Shown here in pieces: positions 9,225 to 16,904 of a DNA stretch of 64,000 nt. Where the stretch lies: contig NZ_FPKR01000002.1 of the NCBI RefSeq assembly GCF_900119825.1, positions 186,001 to 250,000 on the forward strand. Direction: 5' to 3'. The stretch comes from Chitinimonas taiwanensis DSM 18899 (GTDB lineage Bacteria > Pseudomonadota > Gammaproteobacteria > Burkholderiales > Chitinimonadaceae). Within the stretch, counting starts at the first letter, position 1. Every line of letters starts with the position of its first letter. The notes beneath the pieces are model-generated. The model was not told the DNA's origin and did no database searches. It saw nothing but the letters and a program-made list of their open reading frames with translations. A program made the translations under genes and the position numbers.

Positions 9225-10481
9225 TCAGAAGCCGACGAAGTCGAAATCCAGCTCGGGTTTGTGCCCAGCCATCAGCTCGGCAATCGCCCGCCCCGAACCC
9301 GGCCCCTCAGTCCAGCCCAGCGTGCCGTGACCGGTATTCAGATAAAGATTGCGGATGCGCGACCTCCCCACCAGCGGCACATTCGACGGCGTGGACGGGC
9401 GCAGCCCAGTCCAGAACTGCACCGAATTCGGGTCGGCCGAATTGGGGAATAGCTCAAAGTAGCGGCGGATCAGCGCCTGGCAGCGCACCGGATTGAGCTC
9501 GGTGTTATAGCCATTCAGTTCGGCTGTGCCGGCGATGCGGATGCGCTCGCCAAGACGCGTGTAGACGATCTTCATCGCCTCATCGGTAATGCTGACCAGG
9601 GGGGCGCCCGCGTGGTCTTCGGTGGACAGCGTGGCCGAGTAGCCCTTGGTAGGGTAGATAGGCAGATAGAGGCCCAGCGGCGCGACCAGCTGCGGGCTAT
9701 AGCTGCCAAGGCATAGCAGGTAGGCGTCGGCCTTCAATATCTCTTCGCGCCCCTCGCAGTCGCGCACCTTCACGCCGCTGATCTCGCCACAGGCCGACTG
9801 CAGCTCGCGGATGCAGGTATTGAAGCGGAACTCCACCCCCTTCTGCGCGGCCAACGCGGCCAGACCCTGGGTGAAGCGATGCGCATCGCCCGACTCGTCA
9901 TCCTCGGCCCAGGTGGCGCCGACCAGGCGGCTACCCAGGCCGGCCAGCGCCGGCTCGATCGCCACCGCCCGCTCGCGCGGAATCGCCTCGCGGACGCAGT
10001 TGTACTCACGCATCAGCGCCGAGGCTTCGGCCGCCGCCTCGAAAGCCGCCTGCTCGAAATAGATCTGCAGGATGCCGCGGCTGGCGTGGTCGTACTCGAT
10101 ATCGGTGCTGGCACGCAGCGCCTGCAGGGTGGCGCGGCTATACAGGCCCAGATTGACCATTTGCACGATATTGCGTGCAGTGCGGCCGGGCAGGCATTCG
10201 CGCAGGAATTGCGCGCCCCAGGCCCACTGGCGCGGATCGACCTTGGGGCGGAACAGCAGCGGCGCATCGTCGCGCCACAGCCATTTCAGCACCTTGAGCG
10301 GTGCTTCCGGATTGGCCCAGGGCTCGGACTGCGAGACGGAAATCTGCCCGCCATTGGCAAAGCTGGTTTCCAGCGCGGCCGCCGGCTGACGGTCCAGCAC
10401 CGTCACCTCGAAACCGGCTTCGCGCAAAAACCAGGCCGAACTGACACCGGTAATGCCGGCACCCAGAATCAGGACTTTCAA
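9225..10481 (-). CDS. dadA: D-amino acid dehydrogenase small subunit, TTG start
   Basis: This 418-residue FAD enzyme oxidatively deaminates D-amino acids, notably D-alanine, to 2-oxo acids at the membrane. The dinucleotide-binding motif GAGITG is at residues 7-12, followed by WFLREAGFEVTVLDRQ, and the DadA-type C-terminus includes GHGTLGWTEGPGSGRAIAEL. I place the start at the TTG at 10481: an AAGGAG ribosome site lies exactly six bases upstream (10493-10488), and the protein then begins MKVLILGAG as in other DadA proteins. An ATG seven codons further upstream would put the AAGGAG site inside the gene. No alanine racemase (dadX) gene is adjacent. Confidence 0.9.
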   Translation of the reverse strand: MKVLILGAGITGVSSAWFLREAGFEVTVLDRQPAAALETSFANGGQISVSQSEPWANPEAPLKVLKWLWRDDAPLLFRPKVDPRQWAWGAQFLRECLPGRTARNIVQMVNLGLYSRATLQALRASTDIEYDHASRGILQIYFEQAAFEAAAEASALMREYNCVREAIPRERAVAIEPALAGLGSRLVGATWAEDDESGDAHRFTQGLAALAAQKGVEFRFNTCIRELQSACGEISGVKVRDCEGREEILKADAYLLCLGSYSPQLVAPLGLYLPIYPTKGYSATLSTEDHAGAPLVSITDEAMKIVYTRLGERIRIAGTAELNGYNTELNPVRCQALIRRYFELFPNSADPNSVQFWTGLRPSTPSNVPLVGRSRIRNLYLNTGHGTLGWTEGPGSGRAIAELMAGHKPELDFDFVGF

Positions 10482-10595
10482 GTACTTCTCCTTATTCGCC
10501 ACAACGCCGTTTGCATCGCCTCGGGCCGGGCCTAATAATAAGCAGACAACATTCGTTGGCGATTATCCAACAAAAAGCTCAGGGAGCTGCTTTCC

Positions 10596-12446
10596 ATGAC
10601 ATTGACCCTGCGTCGCGCCGTTGTCCTGGCGATTCTGGCCGGCCTTTTGGTGCCAGGCATATTCATCAGTTTCCTCACGGTACAAAGGCAGGAAGATGCA
10701 CTGATCAAGAACCTGAACCAGGACCATAGCCGGATTACCGAGATCCTGGTGCTGGGCATGCAGGAGCCGCTATGGAATCTGTCGCCCGACACCGGTAAAC
10801 CGCTGCTCGACTCGGTGATGAGCGATCCGCGCATCGTGCGCGTAATCGTGCAGGACGCGACCCTGGGCACCTTTCTGGAAATGAATCGCCCCGAGCGCCG
10901 CCAAGGCAAGCTGAAAACCCTGGCGCAGAGCGTGACCAAGCAGGGCAATGTGATCGGCAAGGTGACGGTGGAAATGGACGATGGTGCAGCGCTCGCCTCC
11001 ATCCACCAGAGCCAGCTGTATTTCTTCATCACTGCCGGCATCCAGCTGGCGCTGAGCCTCGCCTTCATCCTGGTTCTGCTGCAAAGCCGCGTGCTCAATC
11101 CGCTGCAAAGGCTGATGTCCGAATCAATTCGCCTCGCGCGGCACGATCTGTCCACCCCGTTCGAATGGCGCCGCCATGACGAGATCGGCAAGCTCGGCCA
11201 GAGCCTGGAAATCACCCGTCAATCGCTGCACAGCCTGTTTGGTGAGCTGGAAAGCAAGAACCGCGAGCTGGAGGCCGACATCCAGCAGCGTCGCCAGATC
11301 GAGCAGGCACTGCGCGCCAGCGAAGATCGCTATCGCCGCCTGGTCGAGTCGACCAATGTGGTGCCCTGGGAAGCCAACCCGGCCGAGTGGCGCTTTACCT
11401 ATGTCGGCCCGCAGGCCGAGGTGCTGCTCGGTTACCCGCTGCATATCTGGTATAGCGAGGGCTTCCTGAGCAGCTATCTGCATCAGGATGACCGCCACCT
11501 CGCCTACAAGCTGTTCACCGAGGCACAGGACCTCGACCGCCCGATCGAATTCGAATGCCGCATGCTGGGCACCGATGGCCGCCTGGTCTGGGTGATGCTG
11601 ATCGCCACCGCCATTCCGGATGAATCGGGCGACCGCCATCTGCAGGGTTATCTGATCGATATCTCGGCGCGCAAGACCACCGAAATCGAGCTCAATCATT
11701 ATCGCAACCACCTAGAAGAGCTGGTTGAGCAGCGCACCAAGGCGCTGGCCGCCGCCAATAAGGAGCTGGAAGCCTTCTCCTACTCAGTGTCGCACGACCT
11801 GCGCGCTCCGTTGCGCAGCGTGGACGGCTTCTCGCAGGTGCTGCTGGAGGACTATTCGGACAAGCTCGACGACGCGGGCCGCCAATACCTGGGCCGCATC
11901 CGCCGTGCCACCCAGAATATGTCCAATCTGATCGATGACCTGCTCAATCTGTCCAAGCTCACCCGCAGCGAGGTGAATACCCAGGCGGTCAATCTGTCCG
12001 ATATCGCCAACGAAATCCTGCAGGAGCTGGGTAGCAACGATCCCGAACGCCAGGTCAGCATCAATGTGATGCCGAATCTGGTCACCGAGGCCGACCCCAA
12101 GCTGATCCGGGTAGTACTGCAGAACCTGCTCGCCAATGCCTGGAAGTTCACCGCCAAGGTGCCGGCAGCCGAGATCAAGTTCGGCGCCACCCATATCGAG
12201 GGCCAGAATGCCTTCTATGTGTCCGACAACGGTGCCGGCTTCGATATGGCTTATGCCGACAAGCTGTTTGGTGCCTTCCAGCGTCTGCACAATGCGCAGG
12301 AATTCGAGGGCAATGGCGTGGGTCTTGCCATCGTCCAGCGCATCATCAACCGCCATCACGGCCGGGTCTGGGCCAAGGGCTCGCAGGGCCAGGGCGCCAC
12401 GTTCTACTTCACCCTGCCGCGTCAGGTGGAGAAAACCATCAGCTAA
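10596..12446 (+). CDS. Orphan PAS-domain sensor histidine kinase
   Basis: This 616-residue kinase has a membrane helix near residues 8-28, a periplasmic segment of about 110 residues, a second helix near 140-160, HAMP and coiled-coil regions, a PAS/PAC domain (about 245-360), a HisKA dimerisation domain with phospho-accepting His400 in SHDLRAPLR, and an HATPase_c domain with the N box NLLANAWKFT. The kinase core resembles the phytochrome-like bacterial family (FSYSVSHDLRAPLRSVDGFS). No response regulator is adjacent, so its partner is elsewhere. It diverges from dadA across a gap of about 110 bases. The signal is unknown. Confidence 0.92.
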   Translation: MTLTLRRAVVLAILAGLLVPGIFISFLTVQRQEDALIKNLNQDHSRITEILVLGMQEPLWNLSPDTGKPLLDSVMSDPRIVRVIVQDATLGTFLEMNRPERRQGKLKTLAQSVTKQGNVIGKVTVEMDDGAALASIHQSQLYFFITAGIQLALSLAFILVLLQSRVLNPLQRLMSESIRLARHDLSTPFEWRRHDEIGKLGQSLEITRQSLHSLFGELESKNRELEADIQQRRQIEQALRASEDRYRRLVESTNVVPWEANPAEWRFTYVGPQAEVLLGYPLHIWYSEGFLSSYLHQDDRHLAYKLFTEAQDLDRPIEFECRMLGTDGRLVWVMLIATAIPDESGDRHLQGYLIDISARKTTEIELNHYRNHLEELVEQRTKALAAANKELEAFSYSVSHDLRAPLRSVDGFSQVLLEDYSDKLDDAGRQYLGRIRRATQNMSNLIDDLLNLSKLTRSEVNTQAVNLSDIANEILQELGSNDPERQVSINVMPNLVTEADPKLIRVVLQNLLANAWKFTAKVPAAEIKFGATHIEGQNAFYVSDNGAGFDMAYADKLFGAFQRLHNAQEFEGNGVGLAIVQRIINRHHGRVWAKGSQGQGATFYFTLPRQVEKTIS

Positions 12447-12502
12447 GTGCTTGATTGAACTGTATCCACACAAAAAATAGCGAGCGAAGCCAGCTCGGGG
12501 GC

Positions 12503-12530
12503 TTCACAGCGAAAAAGCTTGTGCTATAGT
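12503..12530 (+). promoter_or_regulatory. Sigma-70 promoter of recA
   Basis: TTCACA (12503-12508) and TATAGT (12525-12530) are separated by 16 bases. Initiation would fall near 12537, just ahead of the palindrome at 12547-12562. Confidence 0.7.
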
Positions 12531-12546
12531 CCGCCCGACCGAATTA

Positions 12547-12562
12547 GAGAACGTTCGTTCTC
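12547..12562. promoter_or_regulatory. Palindrome ahead of recA, resembling a GAAC-N4-GTTC SOS box
   Basis: GAGAACGTTCGTTCTC consists of 6-bp inverted arms around a 4-base centre and contains an exact GAAC-N4-GTTC (12549-12560). That is the LexA/DinR box form known from Bacillus, while betaproteobacterial LexA normally binds CTGT-N8-ACAG, which I do not find here. The position just downstream of the likely start of transcription suits a repressor operator. An RNA hairpin in the leader is the alternative reading. Confidence 0.5.
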
Positions 12563-12584
12563 CGCACGCTAAGGAAACCGAAAC

Positions 12585-13634
12585 ATGGATGACAACAAGA
12601 GCAAGGCCCTGGCCGCAGCGCTGGCGCAGATTGAAAAGCAGTTCGGCAAGGGCTCCATCATGAAGATGGGCGAAGGCCAGATCGAGAACGATCTGCAGGT
12701 GGTGTCCACCGGCTCGCTGGGTCTGGACCTCGCTCTTGGCGTCGGCGGTCTGCCACGCGGTCGCATCATCGAAATCTACGGTCCGGAATCCTCGGGTAAG
12801 ACCACGCTCTGTCTGCAGGCCGTGGCGGAGATGCAGAAGCTGGGTGGCGTGGCTGCCTATATCGATGCGGAAAACGCGCTCGATCCGGTCTATGCCGGCA
12901 AGCTGGGCGTGAATGTGGGCGATATGCTGATCTCGCAACCCGATACCGGCGAACAGGCACTGGAAATCGCCGATATGCTGGTTCGCTCGGGCGGTGTGGA
13001 CATCATCGTGATCGACTCGGTGGCCGCCCTGGTGCCGAAGGCCGAAATCGAAGGCGAGATGGGCGACAGCCACGTCGGCCTGCAAGCCCGCCTGATGTCG
13101 CAGGCGCTGCGCAAGCTGACTGCCAATATCAAGCGCACCAATACCCTGGTCATCTTCATCAACCAGATCCGCATGAAGATCGGTGTGATGTTCGGCAGCC
13201 CGGAAACCACCACCGGCGGTAATGCGCTGAAGTTCTACGCCTCGGTGCGCCTCGATATCCGCCGCATCGGCGGCATCAAGAAGGGCGAGGAAGTGGTCGG
13301 TAACGAGACGCGCGTGAAAGTGGTCAAGAACAAGGTCTCCCCGCCGTTCCGCGAAGCCCACTTCGACATCCTGTACGGACAAGGTATCTCGCGTGAAGGC
13401 GAGATCATTGAGATGGGCGTGACCCACAAGATCGTCGACAAATCGGGCGCTTGGTATGCCTACCAGGGCAATAAGATCGGCCAGGGCAAGGACAATGCGC
13501 GCGAATACCTGCGCGACAATCCAGCCATCGCGCGCGAGATCGAAGCCAAGATCCGCTCGGCCGTCGGCATCAACGCGCCGCTGCCGGTCCCTGCGGCCGA
13601 GGCCGACGACGAAGAGATGCCGGAAGAAATCTAA
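12585..13634 (+). CDS. recA: RecA recombinase
   Basis: The 349-residue product is full-length RecA, the DNA-dependent ATPase that forms filaments on single-stranded DNA, drives strand exchange and triggers LexA self-cleavage. Walker [10 protein letters not shown] starts at Gly66, Walker B is [12 protein letters not shown], and loop L2 with [27 protein letters not shown] is intact. The C-terminus is acidic ([10 protein letters not shown]), as usual. AAGGAA sits ahead of the ATG. A promoter and a palindromic operator candidate precede the gene, a terminator follows it, and recX comes next, the common proteobacterial order. Confidence 0.99.
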   Translation: MDDNKSKALAAALAQIEKQFGKGSIMKMGEGQIENDLQVVSTGSLGLDLALGVGGLPRGRIIEIYGPESSGKTTLCLQAVAEMQKLGGVAAYIDAENALDPVYAGKLGVNVGDMLISQPDTGEQALEIADMLVRSGGVDIIVIDSVAALVPKAEIEGEMGDSHVGLQARLMSQALRKLTANIKRTNTLVIFINQIRMKIGVMFGSPETTTGGNALKFYASVRLDIRRIGGIKKGEEVVGNETRVKVVKNKVSPPFREAHFDILYGQGISREGEIIEMGVTHKIVDKSGAWYAYQGNKIGQGKDNAREYLRDNPAIAREIEAKIRSAVGINAPLPVPAAEADDEEMPEEI

Positions 13635-13648
13635 GCCGCGCACTCCAG

Positions 13649-13673
13649 CGCCACCCCAGCGGGTGGCGTTTTT
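13649..13673 (+). terminator. Intrinsic terminator between recA and recX
   Basis: An 8-bp stem (13649-13656 with 13661-13668, loop CAGC) is followed by five T residues. It should reduce read-through into recX, giving much more RecA than RecX. Confidence 0.85.
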
Positions 13674-13698
13674 CATTCTGCCCCCTCCCCTGCCCACC

Positions 13699-14148
13699 AT
13701 GTCTGTCGTCGACCTGCAAAAGAAAGCCCTCGACCTGCTTGCCCGGCGCGAGCACTCGCGCCAAGAGCTGCAGCGCAAACTCAGCCGCCTGGACGCCGAT
13801 AGCGCCGAGATTGCCGCGGCGCTCGATGCGCTGGAAGCGCGCGGCTGGTTGTCCGATGCGCGCTTTGCCGCTGCCTATGTACGTGCCAACGCCGCGCGCT
13901 TCGGGCGCTTTCGGCTGGAGCAAGCTTTGCGCGAACTCGGCATTGCCGATGCGCTGATACGCGAGGCCTTGGACAACCTGCCTGAGGACGATACGGAACT
14001 CCTGCGCGCCCGCACGGTCTGGCAAAAGCGCTTTCGCGAGCGCCCGCGCGATGAGCAGGAGCGTGCGCGCCAAGCGCGTTTCCTGCAAAGCCGTGGTTTT
14101 GCCTACGAGGTGATCCGCAAAGTGATTGCTGGCCTGGAAGATGAATGA
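13699..14148 (+). CDS. recX: Regulatory protein RecX
   Basis: This 149-residue helical protein matches RecX, which binds RecA filaments and limits recombinase activity. Diagnostic parts are the first repeat ALDLLARREHSRQELQRKL, LEARGWLSDARFA, the Arg-rich RFGRFRLEQALRELGI, and the C-terminal QARFLQSRGFAYEVIRKVI. I choose the ATG at 13699 (MSVVDLQKK...); the longer open frame upstream would run through recA and the terminator. The stop overlaps the start of the next gene by four bases. Confidence 0.95.
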   Translation: MSVVDLQKKALDLLARREHSRQELQRKLSRLDADSAEIAAALDALEARGWLSDARFAAAYVRANAARFGRFRLEQALRELGIADALIREALDNLPEDDTELLRARTVWQKRFRERPRDEQERARQARFLQSRGFAYEVIRKVIAGLEDE

Positions 14149-14507
14149 TGCCCCCACTCCCGCGTCGCCCCGCCCTGCTGATCGGCGTGGCGCTGATCCT
14201 GGCCATTGCCATCGGCTCGCTGATGCCGGCGCCACCGCTGCCCGACACACCCGATAGCGACAAGATCGCCCACCTGCTCGGCTATGCCGTACTCAGTGGC
14301 TGGTGGGCACTGCTGCTGCGCGGTCACTGGCTGCAGGTGCTAGTCGGTGCCAGCGCCTTTGGGGTGCTGATCGAGTTCCTGCAGGGGCAAACCGCCTACC
14401 GCAGCTTCGATCTCTACGACATGCTGGCCAATGCTTGCGGCGCACTGCTCGGCCTGGCGCTAGCCGCTCTACTCGGCCGGCTAATTCAGATCCGCACTGC
14501 CAGCTAG
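14145..14507 (+). CDS. VanZ-like membrane protein
   Basis: This 120-residue protein has about four hydrophobic helices (near residues 9-25, 44-60, 64-80 and 96-112). The pattern SDKIAHLLGYAVL and FGVLIEFLQGQ...RSFDLYDMLANACGALLG is typical of VanZ-like proteins, where conserved Asp/His/Glu residues lie in the membrane. The function of most family members is unknown; the founding VanZ gives low-level teicoplanin resistance. The start overlaps the recX stop by four bases (ATGA), with ATG codons at 14145 and 14148, so expression is probably coupled to recX. Confidence 0.8.
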   Translation: MMPPLPRRPALLIGVALILAIAIGSLMPAPPLPDTPDSDKIAHLLGYAVLSGWWALLLRGHWLQVLVGASAFGVLIEFLQGQTAYRSFDLYDMLANACGALLGLALAALLGRLIQIRTAS

Positions 14508-14674
14508 AGCAAGATCAGTTCCTCTCTGACGCACTGGTCGCTGTGGTGCTCAGGCCACACCATTCATCGCGCTGCGCTGCAGCCCGTCGCAGAAAATGGC
14601 TGCCTACTGCGCGCCTGCCTATGCTCGCCCACCTTGGGCCACCAGCCCGTATTCCGTAATCGATGGGGGAGCGC

Positions 14675-16759
14675 ATGAAGAAGCAGTTGTTGACACTGGC
14701 CCTGGCGGGCGCCGCACTGGGCGTGCATGCCGAGGCAGCGGTAGATGCCTACCAATGGCTGGAAGACGTGGGCGGCGAAAAAGCGCTCGACTGGGTCAAG
14801 ACCCAGAACGCCGCCAGCCGCGCGATGCTCGAACAGGAGCCGGGCTTCGCCGCCCTGCGCAGCCAGGTGCGCGAGATTCTCGATTCCAAGGCGCGCATCC
14901 CTTATGTGAACAAGCTGGGCAGCCATTACTACAACTTCTGGCGCGATGCCGAGCACCCGCGCGGCGTGTGGCGGCGCACGGATCTCGCCAGCTACAAGCA
15001 GGCCGAGCCACAGTGGGAAACCGTGCTTGACCTGGATGCGCTGGCTAAGGCGGAAAACGAGAACTGGGTCTTCAAGGGCAGCAAGTGCCGCTACCCCGCC
15101 TATGACCGCTGCCTGATCGAACTCTCGCGCGGCGGTGCCGATGCGGTAGTCGTGCGCGAATTCGATATCGCCAGCAAATCCTTCGTGGCCGATGGTTTCA
15201 GCCTGCCGGAGGCCAAGACCGATGTGAGCTGGCAGGGCAAGGACGCGATTTTCGTCGGCACCGACTTCGGGCCGGGTTCGCAAACCGATTCCGGCTACCC
15301 GCGCGTGCTCAAGCTCTGGCAGCGCGGCACACCGCTGACAGCCGCCAAAACAGTATTCGAAGGCCAGCAGAGCGATATCTCGGTCGGCGCCGCCGTGGTG
15401 GAACGCCCAGGGTATCGCTACGAGATCATTGAGCGCGGCGTGACCTTCTACACCAGCGAAACCTGGTTGCGCGAAGGCGACAAGCTCAGCCGTCTTGCCG
15501 TGCCCGATCATGCCAAGGTGCAGTTCTTTGGCCCGCAGCTGCTCGTCCATCTGCGCAAGCCCTGGAAGGTGGCCGGCAAGACCTGGCCGGCCGGCAGCCT
15601 GATTGCCAGCGACTTCGCCGCCTTCCGCGCCGGCAAGCCGCGTTTCACCGCGCTGTTCACCCCAAGCGCCACCACGGCACTCGAGCGCGACGGCATCAGC
15701 TTCACCCAGAACTATGTGCTGCTGAGCAGCCTGGACAAGGTCAAGGGTCGCATCAGCGAATGGCGCTTCAATGCCGGCCAGTGGCACAAGCGCGAGGTAG
15801 CGGCACCGGCCTTTGGCAGCCTGGGCGTGATGGGTGTCGATGAGGACAGCTCGGATGACTACTTCCTCACCCATGTCGACTTCCTGACCCCCGATTCGCT
15901 CTATCTGGCCCGCGCCGGCAGCGATGCGCGCGAACTGCTCAAGCAGCGCCCGGCCTTCTTCGATGCCAGCCGTTTCGAGATCGCCCAGTACGAGGCCAAG
16001 TCCAAGGACGGCACCCGCGTGCCCTACTTCATCGTCAAGGACAAGACGCTCAAGCTCGACGGCAGCCACCCGACCCTGCTGTATGGCTATGGCGGCTTCG
16101 AAGTCAGCCTGACTCCGTGGTACTCGGCCGGTGCCGGCAAGGCCTGGATCGAGAAGGGTGGCGTGTATGTGGTGGCGAATATCCGCGGTGGCGGTGAATT
16201 CGGCCCGCGCTGGCACCAGGCAGCGCTCAAGCAAAACCGCCAGAAGGCCTATGACGACTTCATCGCCGTGGGTGAGGACCTGATCCAGCGCAAGATCACC
16301 CAGCCCAAGAAACTCGGCATCATGGGCGGCAGCAATGGCGGCCTCTTGATGGGCGTGATGCTGACCCAACGCCCCGACCTCTTTGGTGCCGTGGTCTGCC
16401 AGGTGCCGCTGCTGGACATGCAGCGCTATAACCAGCTGCTGGCTGGCGCGTCCTGGATGGGCGAATACGGTAATCCCGACATCCCGGCCGAATGGGCATA
16501 CATCCGCAAGTTCTCGCCGTATCACAATCTGCAGGACGGCGTGCGCTACCCGAATGTGCTGTTCACCACCTCGACCCGCGATGACCGCGTGCATCCTGGC
16601 CATGCGCGCAAGATGTTCGCCAAGATGCAGGGCATGGGCATCCAGAACGCCTGGTATTACGAAAACATGGAAGGTGGCCATGCCGGCGCGGCCGACAATG
16701 GCCAGAAGGCCGATATGACCGCGCTGGAGTTCAGCTTCCTGTGGAAGATGCTCAAGTAA
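14675..16759 (+). CDS. Prolyl oligopeptidase family (S9A) serine peptidase, exported
   Basis: This 694-residue enzyme has an N-terminal seven-bladed propeller domain (about residues 60-410) and a C-terminal alpha/beta hydrolase domain. The nucleophile motif GGSNGG has Ser553, and TSTRDDRV with GGHAGA supply the acid and histidine of the triad. Such enzymes cleave short peptides after proline or related residues. A signal peptide (MKKQLLTLALAGAALGVHA) begins at the ATG at 14675, which follows GGGGGAG; the ATG at 14663 adds only four residues. It is probably periplasmic. The gene is followed by a terminator and looks monocistronic. Confidence 0.92.
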   Translation: MKKQLLTLALAGAALGVHAEAAVDAYQWLEDVGGEKALDWVKTQNAASRAMLEQEPGFAALRSQVREILDSKARIPYVNKLGSHYYNFWRDAEHPRGVWRRTDLASYKQAEPQWETVLDLDALAKAENENWVFKGSKCRYPAYDRCLIELSRGGADAVVVREFDIASKSFVADGFSLPEAKTDVSWQGKDAIFVGTDFGPGSQTDSGYPRVLKLWQRGTPLTAAKTVFEGQQSDISVGAAVVERPGYRYEIIERGVTFYTSETWLREGDKLSRLAVPDHAKVQFFGPQLLVHLRKPWKVAGKTWPAGSLIASDFAAFRAGKPRFTALFTPSATTALERDGISFTQNYVLLSSLDKVKGRISEWRFNAGQWHKREVAAPAFGSLGVMGVDEDSSDDYFLTHVDFLTPDSLYLARAGSDARELLKQRPAFFDASRFEIAQYEAKSKDGTRVPYFIVKDKTLKLDGSHPTLLYGYGGFEVSLTPWYSAGAGKAWIEKGGVYVVANIRGGGEFGPRWHQAALKQNRQKAYDDFIAVGEDLIQRKITQPKKLGIMGGSNGGLLMGVMLTQRPDLFGAVVCQVPLLDMQRYNQLLAGASWMGEYGNPDIPAEWAYIRKFSPYHNLQDGVRYPNVLFTTSTRDDRVHPGHARKMFAKMQGMGIQNAWYYENMEGGHAGAADNGQKADMTALEFSFLWKMLK

Positions 16760-16790
16760 GCACGCGCGGCGCAGCAAGCTGATGGCAAAC

Positions 16791-16820
16791 AGGCTCGCTT
16801 AGGCGGGCCTGTCTGTTTTC
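16791..16820 (+). terminator. Intrinsic terminator after S9 peptidase gene
   Basis: An 8-bp stem with one G-U pair (16791-16798 with 16803-16810, loop TTAG) is followed by GTCTGTTTT. Confidence 0.7.
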
Positions 16821-16904
16821 CGCCCATGCCGACGCGCTGCAATGCAGCAGTTTCGGGCATAATTGGCGGATATTTTTCGACTTCCCGCACGGATCCTCCA
16901 CGTC

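Noticed and set aside
14564-16777. Minus-strand open frame of 737 codons opposite the S9 peptidase gene
   Set aside because: Antisense shadow; the plus strand has intact catalytic motifs and a signal peptide.
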